Assembly: GCA_035640035.1 (NCBI GenBank)
Contig: DASQWX010000232.1
Span: forward strand, 1 to 16,390
Origin: 13-2-20CM-68-14 sp035640035
GTDB lineage: Bacteria; Actinomycetota; Thermoleophilia; Gaiellales; Gaiellaceae
Length of the DNA: 16,390 bases
Direction of reading: 5' to 3'
The notes under the pieces were generated by a model. The model was given only the letters and a program-made list of their open reading frames with translations, searched no databases and was not told the DNA's origin. Made by a program: the position numbers and the translations under genes. How positions within the stretch are numbered: the stretch's first letter is position 1; each line of letters starts with the position of its first letter. Positions 6,525 through 14,012 of the stretch are shown in pieces.

Positions 6525-7279
6525 CCAAGCCGCGCCGCGGCGAGCTCGAGGTCCTCCTCGGTCGCGCCACCGCCTCGCAGGAACGCCCTCACGCCGCCGT
6601 AGCGGCGCTCGAGCTCGGAGAACACCCCGGCCATCGCCTCGGCGGGCGTTCGCGAGACCCGGCGGATCCACTCGCGCTCGGCCTCCGACTCCGCCTCGGC
6701 GAGCCACATTTCGTGCCTGGGCCGCAGACGTTCCTCGCTGAGCGCGTAGTCCGCCGCGATGTCCTCGATGGCGACGCCGGCGAGATGGAGAATGAACGCA
6801 CACAGGAGGCCCGTCCGATCCTTGCCGCCGACGCAGTGGACCACCAGCCCTCCCTCGGGGGCTCGCGCGACAGCACGGAGGCTGGCAGTCGCGTTGGCCC
6901 GGAAGTGTTCGAGGAAGACCAGGTAGACGTCACGCGTCGACGTCGGAAAGTCGGGCGCAGCCGCCCGTAATGCATCGATCTCCCTCTCGATTTCGCGCCA
7001 CTCCTCTTCGTTTGTCTCCATGAAGGGCGAGTGCACGACCTCGACGGGAAGCTCGCGAGGCGGGTCGTCTCGAAGCTCGTGATCCCCTCGGAGGTCGACG
7101 ACGGTCCGGATCCCGTAGTCGACGAGAGCTCTCCAACCCGCATCGGTCAGCTGCCTGACGCTGTCGGCGCGGACGATCCGGCGGTAACGCGTCTCACGAC
7201 CGGCGATCGTCGGGTGTCCGCCGAGGTCGCGGACGTTGAGGCAACCGTCCCAGCTGAGCTCTCGCTTGCCGTCCCTCAC
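6521..7279 (-). CDS. Tyrosine/lipid phosphatase, PtpB-like (Y_phosphatase3 family)
   Basis: This is a cysteine-dependent phosphatase of 252 residues. The N-terminus carries NVRDLGG (15-21), then TVVDLRGDHE (59-68). The active-site loop HCVGGKDRTG (148-157) gives nucleophile C149 and R155 of the CX5R motif; the lysine in GKDRTG is typical of the atypical dual Tyr/phosphoinositide phosphatases related to M. tuberculosis PtpB. No signal peptide or membrane segment is seen, so it is probably cytoplasmic or exported by an unknown route. The GTG start follows the miaB TGA with no base between, so translation is probably coupled to miaB. The 3' end overlaps the convergent membrane-protein gene by 4 bp. 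The family is clear; the substrate (phosphotyrosine, phosphoinositide or other) is not. Confidence 0.87.
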   Translation of the reverse strand: MRDGKRELSWDGCLNVRDLGGHPTIAGRETRYRRIVRADSVRQLTDAGWRALVDYGIRTVVDLRGDHELRDDPPRELPVEVVHSPFMETNEEEWREIEREIDALRAAAPDFPTSTRDVYLVFLEHFRANATASLRAVARAPEGGLVVHCVGGKDRTGLLCAFILHLAGVAIEDIAADYALSEERLRPRHEMWLAEAESEAEREWIRRVSRTPAEAMAGVFSELERRYGGVRAFLRGGGATEEDLELAAARLG

Positions 7280-8605
7280 TCAGGCGGCGACGGCAGAGAC
7301 GGCGGTGCCGCGAAGCGTCGTCGAGGTAGCGTCCTCGATCTCGACCGGCACGAGGTCGCCAGGCTGAGCGGTTCCATGGAAGTTGACCGTGGTGTTCCGG
7401 CGGGTCCGGCCGCGGAGAATCGACTCGTCAGTCCGGCTCGGGCCCTCGACGAGCACCTCTTCGACGCGGCCGATTCGCTCGCGGTTCCGACTCTCGGCGA
7501 CCCGCTGCACGACGTCGATCAAGCGCACGATCCGTTCGCGCTTGACTTCCTCGGGCACCTGGTCCGCCATCGTCGCCGCCTCGGTCCCCCTGCGGGGCGA
7601 GAAGACGAACGTGAAGGCGCTGTCGTAGCCGACCTCCTCGACGGCAGCCATGGTCTGCTCGAAGTCGTCGTCCGTCTCGCCGGGGAAGCCGACGATCAGG
7701 TCGGTCGTCAGGGCAAGGTCCGGAATCGCTGCGCGCATCTCGTCGGCAAGGCGGAGGTACCGCTCGCGACTGTAGGTCCGCCTCATCGCCTTCAGGATCC
7801 TGGTCGAGCCCGACTGGAGCGGCAGGTGGGCATGCTCACAGACCGCCTCGCACTCCGCCATCGCCTCGATCACCGGCCGACGGAAGTCCTTCGGGTGCGG
7901 GCTCGTGAACCGAATCCGCTCGATGCCGTCGACGGCGTCGCAGGCGCGGAGCAATTCGCCGAAATCGGTGCGAATGTCGGGCAGGAGGTCGCGCCCGTAC
8001 GAGTTGACGTTCTGACCGAGCAGCGTGATCTCACGCACCCCGTCCTGCGCGAGCTGCTCGATCTCGGCGAGGATCTCGCCCGGCCGGCGGCTCTGCTCCC
8101 GGCCGCGGACGGAGGGGACGATGCAGTACGAGCACTTCGAGTTGCACCCCATCGAGATCTGCACCCACGCCTGGAACCGCCGTTCGCGGTGCATCGGCAA
8201 CCCGCCGGCGAACTGACGGGCGTCGAGGCCGAAGCTCCCGCGCTCGAGACCCAGGCCGCCGGCGCCGATCCACTCGCCGAGATGCGGGATCGACCCGGGG
8301 CCGAAGGCGACGTCGACGTACGGGTAGAGCTCGAACAGCCGCTCCCGTTGCGCCTCGGCGTAGCAGCCGCCCACAGCGATCACCTTCTCGGGATCGCGTG
8401 CCTTCAAGGCCTTCGCCTGGGCTAGGTGTGCCCCGAAGCGCTGATCGGGCTTTTCACGGATCGTGCAGGTGTTGAAGACGATCACGTCAGCCTCGTCCTG
8501 AGCCGGCGCCTCCCCGAGGCCGAGCTCCTCGAGCATGCCCTTGATCCGCTCAGAGTCGTGAGCGTTCATCTGGCAACCGAACGTCGTCACGTGATACCTG
8601 CGCAC
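7280..8605 (-). CDS. miaB: tRNA-2-methylthio-N6-dimethylallyladenosine synthase
   Basis: MiaB is a radical-SAM methylthiotransferase that converts i6A37 to ms2i6A37 in tRNA. The 441-residue protein has the three cysteines of the N-terminal auxiliary Fe-S cluster (C11 in TFGCQMN, C47 in NTCTIRE, C81 in GGCYAE). The radical-SAM CX3CX2C motif is C154, C158, C161 in MGCNSKCSYC. HLPLQSGS and TDLIVGFPGET follow, with a C-terminal TRAM domain (about residues 375-435). GQNVNSYG and FNTCTIRE separate MiaB from its relative RimO. The GTG at 8605 gives the standard N-terminus; no Shine-Dalgarno sequence is visible. It lies 31 bp after the secreted-protein gene and directly abuts the phosphatase gene. 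Its partner miaA is about 1.8 kb further along the same strand. Confidence 0.96.
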   Translation of the reverse strand: MRRYHVTTFGCQMNAHDSERIKGMLEELGLGEAPAQDEADVIVFNTCTIREKPDQRFGAHLAQAKALKARDPEKVIAVGGCYAEAQRERLFELYPYVDVAFGPGSIPHLGEWIGAGGLGLERGSFGLDARQFAGGLPMHRERRFQAWVQISMGCNSKCSYCIVPSVRGREQSRRPGEILAEIEQLAQDGVREITLLGQNVNSYGRDLLPDIRTDFGELLRACDAVDGIERIRFTSPHPKDFRRPVIEAMAECEAVCEHAHLPLQSGSTRILKAMRRTYSRERYLRLADEMRAAIPDLALTTDLIVGFPGETDDDFEQTMAAVEEVGYDSAFTFVFSPRRGTEAATMADQVPEEVKRERIVRLIDVVQRVAESRNRERIGRVEEVLVEGPSRTDESILRGRTRRNTTVNFHGTAQPGDLVPVEIEDATSTTLRGTAVSAVAA

Positions 8606-8636
8606 GAGCTGAAACTGTAGCTTCGGCGGTCCGCCG

Positions 8637-9917
8637 CTAATGGACGCGGACGACGACGGACGGCGTCGAGAAGGCCGCTCCCCCGGGCGCGCTCTCGGCG
8701 GCGACGAAGAGGTGCAGCACGTGGCTCCCGTTCGCCAACTGGACGCGCATCCGCATTGGATGGAACGGCGCCAGCACGATCCTGTTCAGCGACCGCCACC
8801 CCGTGGCGGTGCGCTCCTGAACGGACGCGATTCGCGCTGTGAGCTTGGCCGCGGCGCGGACCTCGAGCCAGACGGGATGGCGGGGGCTGAGGATGTGCAT
8901 CCGGACCCGGGTCCCCTGCTCTGCCGGCTGCGCCCTGGAGGCATTGAAGCTCCGCCCCGCAACCGCAGGCGCATTGCAAAGGCTTGGATTTCGCGCCCAG
9001 AGATACACACAGGCGGCGGCGGCCTTCGCCGGATCCTTCGGCATTCCGGCGAAGCGCGCCCAACCCCAGGACCAGACGGAGTCGAGCCCAAGCTCGGCCG
9101 CGACCTGCCGAGCAGCGAGCGCCTCGCGCTTGACGACGCCGAACCACCGCGTCGCGCTCAGTCCCGCTCGGCCACCTCTGCCCGAATGGAAACCGAGTGC
9201 AAGCCCGATCCGGCTGCTCGAGATTCCGGTCGTCGTGAAGTTCCGGACGGCGCGCCGAAGCTGGAAGCGCAGGTAGACGGTGGCGCCCGACGGACCAAGC
9301 CTCTCGATGACCGGGCCCGGGAGGTAGACCTCCCGCACGATCGTCGCCGCCTGGGCAAGCGAGCGCCACCACGCTCCCGCCGCACCGGCGGTCGTGCCTG
9401 CTTCGGAGATGAACAGATGTGGCTGTATGCCTCGCGAGGCGAGCGCTCGAACCAGCTCGAGGACGTTCGCACGGTACTGGGCGTTCGTCCGGCTCCAGGG
9501 CGCGCCCAGATGCGCTCCGTAGAGCTCGTTCAGGGCGACGACCGGCGTGGCGCAGCCGGTCACCTTTATCGCTGCGGCCGCAAGGCGCTCGGCGACGGCC
9601 GAGATCCTCGCCGGGGATGCGGGATGCGCCGGCGTCCCGACGGCGTCTCTCAGCGACATGTCCCAGTAGGCCACCTCGGCACCGTGGCTGCGGGCGGCTG
9701 CCGCCGGTGCGGTGTGTGCGATGGCGACGGCGATCCCCGGCTTGTAGAAGAGCTGCCGAAACGGGACCCACTTGTCGGCGTAGTCGATCCAGGCGGGCTG
9801 CGGGCCCTGAACGCACGACGCCGCCGGTGACGTCGCATGGGACGGCGACGCTGCGGCCGCCGTCGCGGCCAGTGCAACAACGACCAGGAAGTGTGCGAAA
9901 ACGCGCGCTCTCAGCAG
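8637..9917 (-). CDS. Secreted protein of unknown function, possible TIM-barrel hydrolase fold, CTG start
   Basis: The gene is not recognised. From CTG at 9917 the protein has 426 residues. It begins with a textbook signal peptide: LLRAR, then hydrophobic VFAHFLVVVALAATAAAA, then an Ala/Ser-rich likely cleavage zone near SHA at 26-28. The frame has no ATG, GTG or TTG before a GTG at codon 82 (position 9674); starting there would delete the signal peptide and well-formed sequence such as PAWIDYADKWVPFRQLFY. GGGAG at 9923-9927 lies five bases before the CTG at 9917 and eight before a second CTG at 9914. Residues about 40-330 contain VVALNELYG (N130-E131) and SVWSWGWARF, which recall clan GH-A glycosidases. 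Residues 335-426 look like a beta-sandwich. Four cysteines in the mature part suit an extracellular protein. It sits between rny and miaB, probably in their transcript. The fold guess is weak; export is well supported. Confidence 0.7.
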   Translation of the reverse strand: MLRARVFAHFLVVVALAATAAAASPSHATSPAASCVQGPQPAWIDYADKWVPFRQLFYKPGIAVAIAHTAPAAAARSHGAEVAYWDMSLRDAVGTPAHPASPARISAVAERLAAAAIKVTGCATPVVALNELYGAHLGAPWSRTNAQYRANVLELVRALASRGIQPHLFISEAGTTAGAAGAWWRSLAQAATIVREVYLPGPVIERLGPSGATVYLRFQLRRAVRNFTTTGISSSRIGLALGFHSGRGGRAGLSATRWFGVVKREALAARQVAAELGLDSVWSWGWARFAGMPKDPAKAAAACVYLWARNPSLCNAPAVAGRSFNASRAQPAEQGTRVRMHILSPRHPVWLEVRAAAKLTARIASVQERTATGWRSLNRIVLAPFHPMRMRVQLANGSHVLHLFVAAESAPGGAAFSTPSVVVRVH

Positions 9918-9922
9918 GCCGT

Positions 9923-9927
9923 CTCCC
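9923..9927 (-). promoter_or_regulatory. Ribosome binding site indicating a CTG start
   Basis: GGGAG on the minus strand lies five bases before CTG 9917 and eight before CTG 9914, directly ahead of the signal-peptide coding sequence. No standard start codon is in frame nearby. This site is the main reason for extending the secreted-protein gene beyond the GTG at 9674. Confidence 0.5.
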
Positions 9928-9981
9928 GAAGTCGTCGATGCTACCGCCGCGCCCGGACTGCGGCCGCAGACTTTACGTCTG

Positions 9982-11595
9982 CTACTTCGCGCGCTGGCCG
10001 AGCGCCTGCTGGGAGGCCGGCTCGCCGTTCTCCGGTGCGGACGCCGAGCCCCCGTCGGTCGCGTTGCGCGCGACGTCCACCGCTCTGCTCTCGCGGATCA
10101 CGGTCACCTTGATCTGGCCCGGATACTCGAGCTGGTCCTCGATCTCGCGGGCGATCTCGTGCGAGAGCAGCACGGCCTGGTCGTCGTCGACCTCCTTGGG
10201 CTTGACGATCACCCTGATCTCGCGGCCGGCTTGCAGCGCGTACACCTTCTCGACGCCGACGTGCTGCGCCGCCAGCTCCTCGAGCGCCTCCAGCCGCTTG
10301 ATGTAGTGCTCCAGGCTCTCGCCGCGCGCGCCCGGTCGCGATGCCGAGACGGCGTCAGCGGCAATCAGCAGCACTGCCTCCACCGTTTGCGGCTGCACCT
10401 CGTAGTGATGGGCTTCGATCGCATGGACGACGGCCGCGCTCTCTCCGTAGCGCCGCGCGAACTGCGCCGAGATCGCCGCGTGTGAGCCTTCGATCTCGTG
10501 CGTGAGCGCCTTGCCGAGGTCGTGCAGCAGCGCGGCGCGGCGCGCGGTCTTGACGCTCGCGTGGAGCTCCGAGGCCATGATCCCGGCCAGGTGGACGACC
10601 TCGAGGGTGTGCTTGAGGACGTTCTGGCCGTAGCTCGTCCGGAAGCGCAGTCGCCCGAGAATCTTGACGAGCTCCTCGTGCACCGGACCGCAGTTCGCCT
10701 CGAAGACGGCCTGCTCGCCCGCATGGACGATGTGCTCCTCGATCTCCGCCTTCGACTGGTAGAACATCTCCTCGATCCGGGCCGGATGGATGCGACCGTC
10801 CTCGATCAGCTTCGCGAGCGTCAGCTTCGCGATCTCCCTCCGGATTCCGTCGAACGACGAGAGCACGACCGCCTGCGGCGTGTCGTCGATGATGAAGTCG
10901 ACACCCGTCAGGTGCTCGAGCGTCCGGATGTTCCGGCCCTCGCGCCCGATGATCCTCCCCTTCATGTCGTCTGACGGCAGCTCGACCAGCGAAACCGTGG
11001 CCTCCGAGGCGTGGTTCGCAGCGACACGCTGGAGCGCGTCGGCGACGAGGTTTCGCGCTCGCCGCTTCGCCTCGGTCTGCGCTTCCTCCTCCATCTGCCT
11101 GACGCGGCGAGCGAGCTCGTGCCGGATCAGATCCTCCGAGCGGCCAAGGAGGTGCGTTTTCGCCTCGTTCGTCGTCATTCCGGAAATGCGCTCGAGCTCC
11201 TTCAGCTCGGCGTCCCGTGCCTGCTTGAGCTCCTCCTGGAGCTGCTTCGAGTGCGTCTCGCGGTCGGCCACGCCTTGCTCCCGGCGCGTGAGCTCCGTGA
11301 GCTTCCGGTCGATCTCGTCCTCCTTCGCGAGGACGCGGTCCTCGATCTTGATGATCTCGGTGCGTCGTTCCGAGACCTCCTGCTCGACCTCGGCGCGGAG
11401 CTTCACCGATTGCTCCCGCGCCTCGATCTGAGCCTCGCGCCGGACAGCCTCGGCCTCCCGGCGGGCCTCAGTCAAGAGCAGCTGGCGGGTCCGGCGCGCC
11501 GCCGCGAGGCGCGAGCCGGTGAGCGCGTACAGCGCGATAAAGGCAAGCGCCGCTCCCGCTGCGAGCCCGATCAGGATTCCAATGACGACGAACAT
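9982..11595 (-). CDS. rny: Ribonuclease Y
   Basis: RNase Y is a membrane-anchored endoribonuclease that starts mRNA decay. From ATG 11595 it has 537 residues: an N-terminal membrane segment (2-25), a long charged coiled coil (about 30-190), the KH domain with MKGRIIGREGRNIR (211-224), and the HD domain with H358-D359 in LLHDLGKA and SYGQNVLKHTLEV before it. The core ends at KVTVIRESRAVDVAR. About 27 extra residues follow, polar and low in complexity, which the Bacillus enzyme lacks. An in-frame ATG at 11616 with a weaker GAGG would add seven residues; ATG 11595 has GGGAG five bases upstream. Presence of RNase Y in an actinobacterial gene order points away from Streptomyces/Mycobacterium, which lack it. 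A spacer of about 180 bp upstream suggests its own promoter. Confidence 0.96.
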   Translation of the reverse strand: MFVVIGILIGLAAGAALAFIALYALTGSRLAAARRTRQLLLTEARREAEAVRREAQIEAREQSVKLRAEVEQEVSERRTEIIKIEDRVLAKEDEIDRKLTELTRREQGVADRETHSKQLQEELKQARDAELKELERISGMTTNEAKTHLLGRSEDLIRHELARRVRQMEEEAQTEAKRRARNLVADALQRVAANHASEATVSLVELPSDDMKGRIIGREGRNIRTLEHLTGVDFIIDDTPQAVVLSSFDGIRREIAKLTLAKLIEDGRIHPARIEEMFYQSKAEIEEHIVHAGEQAVFEANCGPVHEELVKILGRLRFRTSYGQNVLKHTLEVVHLAGIMASELHASVKTARRAALLHDLGKALTHEIEGSHAAISAQFARRYGESAAVVHAIEAHHYEVQPQTVEAVLLIAADAVSASRPGARGESLEHYIKRLEALEELAAQHVGVEKVYALQAGREIRVIVKPKEVDDDQAVLLSHEIAREIEDQLEYPGQIKVTVIRESRAVDVARNATDGGSASAPENGEPASQQALGQRAK

Positions 11596-11613
11596 GGGCG
11601 CTCCCGGCGCCCA
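11595..11613 (-). promoter_or_regulatory. Hairpin with the rny ribosome binding site in its loop
   Basis: On the minus strand TGGGCGC (11613-11607) and GCGCCCA (11601-11595) form a perfect 7-bp stem around a 5-base loop, CGGGA. The loop plus the next base contains the GGGAG proposed as ribosome binding site. The last stem base is the A of the ATG at 11595. The structure could tune rny translation or favour one of its two starts. This is inference from base pairing only. Confidence 0.35.
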
Positions 11614-11777
11614 CATCAGGCATGCCTCGAATCGGTGCCTCGGAGGGCCCGAGAAAGGCCCAGCTGGCCGCTAACTCAGCGCTGGTACGGCCTCCAGGAA
11701 GCTCGTTCGGTCGGGGACGAATTCACGGTTCAAAGCCGATTGCGAAACAGTCAGATGCAGGCAAATTGTCGTTGTAG
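11596..11777 (-). promoter_or_regulatory. Spacer upstream of rny, likely promoter region
   Basis: This is the longest non-coding stretch in the window. It is clearly richer in A/T near the recX end (about 11700-11780) than its surroundings, as expected for a promoter. No convincing -35/-10 pair could be fixed. A 5-bp GGGCC/GGCCC stem lies near 11646-11662 without a T-run. No small ORF or RNA gene was seen. Confidence 0.4.
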
Positions 11778-12383
11778 CTATTCGTATCCTAACTGCGATC
11801 CGTCGCTCCCCGCAACGGACGCCACGGCGGCCTCGACCGAATCCGCGTCGAACCCCCGCGCGGCGAGCCATCGCGCCGTCTTCTGCGTTCTGCCGCGCCG
11901 GGCGGCAAGACGGCTCGCCCGCTCCCGTTCCGGCTCCAGGGCGGCGATGCCCTCGGCGACGGCTTCCCGCCCCACTCCGTCCTGCTCGAGCTTGAAGGCG
12001 ATCGCCGCGTCGCCGAAGCCTCGCTCCGCAAGGGCGGCCGCCCGCGAGCGCGCAAATCGCCCGTCGTCGAGCGCTCCGTAGCGTCGAAGCGTCGCGACCG
12101 CCTCCTCCCGCTCGGCTCTCGCGATTCCCTGCCGCTCGAGGGCGCTCTGCACCGAATGCTCAGAACGGTCTCTGCGGTTCAGTGCCTGCACGCCGGCATC
12201 GAGCGCGCCGGCGCGCCTCAGCTCACGTGCGAGCGCCCGCAACCGCTCGCGATCGAGCTCGAGCCCGACCGCGAGGCCGCTCCGGGCGGCTACGTCGACC
12301 GAGATCGTCCGCCAGCGCTTGCCGTCGAGCTCAACGAGCACGCGCCCCGGCCGTGCGGGCCGAAGCGCCGTTACTCTCGGCAT
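11778..12383 (-). CDS. recX: RecA regulatory protein RecX
   Basis: RecX binds RecA filaments and limits recombinase activity. The 201-residue protein consists mostly of three-helix RecX repeats. The conserved first block is SEHSVQSALERQGI (75-88), with ATLRRYGALDDGRFARS (98-113) and ERGFGDAAIAFKLEQDGV (121-137). The last repeat includes KTARWLAARGFDADSVEAAV. Arg/Ala-rich composition and high pI are typical. ATG 12383 lies within the 3' end of recA (53-bp overlap) and has a perfect AGGAGG nine bases upstream (12393-12398), itself inside recA. The open frame beyond it is only the antisense-phase shadow of recA. Cotranscription with recA is near certain and fits the known RecA-RecX pairing. Confidence 0.92.
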   Translation of the reverse strand: MPRVTALRPARPGRVLVELDGKRWRTISVDVAARSGLAVGLELDRERLRALARELRRAGALDAGVQALNRRDRSEHSVQSALERQGIARAEREEAVATLRRYGALDDGRFARSRAAALAERGFGDAAIAFKLEQDGVGREAVAEGIAALEPERERASRLAARRGRTQKTARWLAARGFDADSVEAAVASVAGSDGSQLGYE

Positions 12384-13446
12384 CAGCCGGAGCCTCCTCG
12401 TCGGCGGCCGGCTTGTCGGCGGCCGGCGTCCCGGCCGTTGGCAGCAGGCGCGCGGAGACGACCTGGTCTGGCCCTGCATCCGCCTGGATCTTCGCGAGGA
12501 TCTGCTGGGTCACGTCGGGGTGCTCGCGCAGGAACGCGGTCGCGTTCTGGCGGCCCTGGCCGAGGCGCTCGTCGCCGAAGCTGAAGTACGACCCGGACTT
12601 GGCGACGATCTTCCGCTCGAGCGCGGCGTCGAGCACCGTCCCCTCCCAGGAGATGCCGGAGCCGTAGATGATGTCGAACTCGGCCTGCTTGAACGGCGGC
12701 GCGACCTTGTTCTTGACCACCTTGACCCGGACGCGGTTTCCGATCGCCTCGACGCCTTCCTTCAGGGTCTCGATTCGGCGGATGTCGAGGCGGACGGACG
12801 AGTAGAACTTGAGCGCGCGGCCGCCCGGCGTCGTCTCCGGGTTGCCGAACATGACTCCGATCTTCTCGCGCAGCTGGTTCGTGAAGATGCAGATCGTGTC
12901 CGTACGGTTGAGCGTGCCGGCGAGCTTGCGCAGCGCCTGGCTCATCAGCCGGGCCTGGAGACCGACGTGGCTGTCCCCCATCTCGCCCTCGATCTCGGCC
13001 TTCGGCGTGAGCGCCGCGACAGAGTCGACCGCGACCACGTCGAGCGCGCCCGAGCGAATCAGGAGCTCCGCGATCTCGAGCGCCTGCTCGCCGGTGTCCG
13101 GCTGGGAGACGAGCAAGTCTTCGATGTTGACGCCGATCCGGCGCGCGTACTGCGGATCCATCGCATGCTCGGCGTCGATGAAGGCGCAGATGCCGCCGCG
13201 CCGCTGCGCCTCCGCGATCACGTGGTAGACGAGCGTCGTCTTCCCCGACGACTCGGGGCCGAAGATCTCGACGATCCTCCCCCTGGGAAGGCCGCCGATC
13301 CCAAGCGCGAGGTCGAGCGCGAGCGAGCCAGACGAGACGGCGCCGACCGTCACCGCCGCGGCGTCGTTCATCTTCATCACGGCGCCCTTGCCGAACGCAC
13401 GCTCGATCTGTCCGAGCGCGGTATCCAGTGCTTGCTCGCGATCCAC
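12331..13446 (-). CDS. recA: Recombinase RecA
   Basis: RecA is the ATP-dependent strand-exchange protein of homologous recombination and SOS signalling. The 371-residue protein has Walker A GPESSGKT (63-70), AFIDAEHAMDPQYA, Walker B-like DVVAVDSVAAL, loop L1 GEMGDSHVGLQARLMSQALR, TNQLREKIGVMFGNPETTPGG (L2) and the C-terminal domain. A disordered tail rich in Ala, Asp and Glu follows (PAADKPAADEEAPADAES), then a basic end. GTG 13446 gives VDREQALDTAL, the family N-terminus, with GGGAG six bases upstream. It starts 2 bp after the thpR stop. A possible internal promoter lies in thpR. No actinobacterial SOS box (GAAC-N4-GTTC) was noticed upstream, either there or at the rodZ promoter. Confidence 0.98.
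   Translation of the reverse strand: MDREQALDTALGQIERAFGKGAVMKMNDAAAVTVGAVSSGSLALDLALGIGGLPRGRIVEIFGPESSGKTTLVYHVIAEAQRRGGICAFIDAEHAMDPQYARRIGVNIEDLLVSQPDTGEQALEIAELLIRSGALDVVAVDSVAALTPKAEIEGEMGDSHVGLQARLMSQALRKLAGTLNRTDTICIFTNQLREKIGVMFGNPETTPGGRALKFYSSVRLDIRRIETLKEGVEAIGNRVRVKVVKNKVAPPFKQAEFDIIYGSGISWEGTVLDAALERKIVAKSGSYFSFGDERLGQGRQNATAFLREHPDVTQQILAKIQADAGPDQVVSARLLPTAGTPAADKPAADEEAPADAESNGASARTAGARAR
12400..12429. repeat. Two tandem 15-bp units in the recA tail
   Basis: Units starting GTCGGCGGCCGGC at 12400 and 12415 agree at 14 of 15 positions. They encode the duplicated PAAD(K/E) of the disordered RecA C-terminal tail. It is probably a slippage product in low-complexity coding DNA. 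Confidence 0.6.
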
Positions 13447-13448
13447 GT

Positions 13449-14012
13449 CTAACTCCCTTCTAGCCCAACCGATTGCAGGACTTCGTACTGCGCCCCTGAC
13501 GGCCGCAGGACGGACATATAAACAGCAGCCTCGGACGTCACAACCGGCCCGAGCTCCGGAAGCGTCGGCCTGAGACGCGGCCGCTGGCGGAAACGGATGA
13601 CCGTGAGGTGCGGCAGCCACTCGCGCCGCTCGCGCTCGTAGACGCCGAGCCGCTCCAGGCGGCCGTGGAGGTCGTTTGCGAGCCTCGTCGCCCGGCCGCC
13701 CTCGTCGTCGCAGACGAGCATCCCGACACTCCGGGTCTCCCGATAGCGCCTGACCGTGAGCGTCGCCGGCTCGGCGGAGCGGGCGGCAGCTCGCAGCTCC
13801 GCGGCGATCCCGTCGAGCTCGCCGGTAGGCCGGTGTCCCAGGAACGCGAGCGTGACGTGGAGCTGCTCGTCGCCGACGAGACGGACGCCGGGCGTAGAGC
13901 CGAAAGCCTCGGCCTGCCAGCGCGCCAGGTGCTCGACCGTCTCCGGCGGCAGGCGCAAGGCACAGAAGAGGCGCAGGCGCTCACGTCCACCGACGGTACC
14001 AGCGGAGGTCAT
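13449..14012 (-). CDS. thpR: RNA 2',3'-cyclic phosphodiesterase (2H phosphoesterase, ThpR/LigT)
   Basis: ThpR opens 2',3'-cyclic phosphates at RNA ends, and LigT-type enzymes can join tRNA halves in vitro. The 187-residue protein has the two signature motifs HVTL (52-55) and HLTV (135-138), which carry the catalytic histidines. It begins with RLFCALRLPPE, the usual FVAL-like first strand. Its ATG overlaps the cinA stop (ATGA), and it ends 2 bp before recA. The cinA-thpR-recA order is common in bacteria. The natural substrate in such clusters is unknown. Confidence 0.93.
   Translation of the reverse strand: MTSAGTVGGRERLRLFCALRLPPETVEHLARWQAEAFGSTPGVRLVGDEQLHVTLAFLGHRPTGELDGIAAELRAAARSAEPATLTVRRYRETRSVGMLVCDDEGGRATRLANDLHGRLERLGVYERERREWLPHLTVIRFRQRPRLRPTLPELGPVVTSEAAVYMSVLRPSGAQYEVLQSVGLEGS
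13515..13543 (-). promoter_or_regulatory. Possible internal recA promoter inside thpR
   Basis: TTGTGA (13543-13538) and TATATG (13520-13515) on the minus strand are 17 bp apart, each matching the housekeeping consensus at four of six positions. This stands in an unusually A/T-rich spot of a GC-rich gene. Transcription would start near 13508, leaving a leader of about 60 bases before the recA GTG. Confidence 0.35.

Noticed and set aside
7031..8425. 464-codon plus-strand frame antisense to miaB and the phosphatase
   Set aside because: Both opposite-strand genes have unmistakable family motifs. The plus frame is their mirror (Asp/Val/Leu/Arg-rich) and has no domain.
8624..8636. CGGCGG-T-CCGCCG dyad between the secreted-protein gene and miaB
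   Set aside because: Its one-base centre cannot form a normal hairpin, and short GC dyads are common at this base composition. An operator is possible but unsupported.
8587..9830. Long open frames on both strands (409 and 396 codons) over the secreted-protein gene
   Set aside because: They are Arg/Pro/Ala-rich without family motifs, as expected of shadow frames in GC-rich DNA. The frame with the signal peptide and ordered sequence is the coding one.
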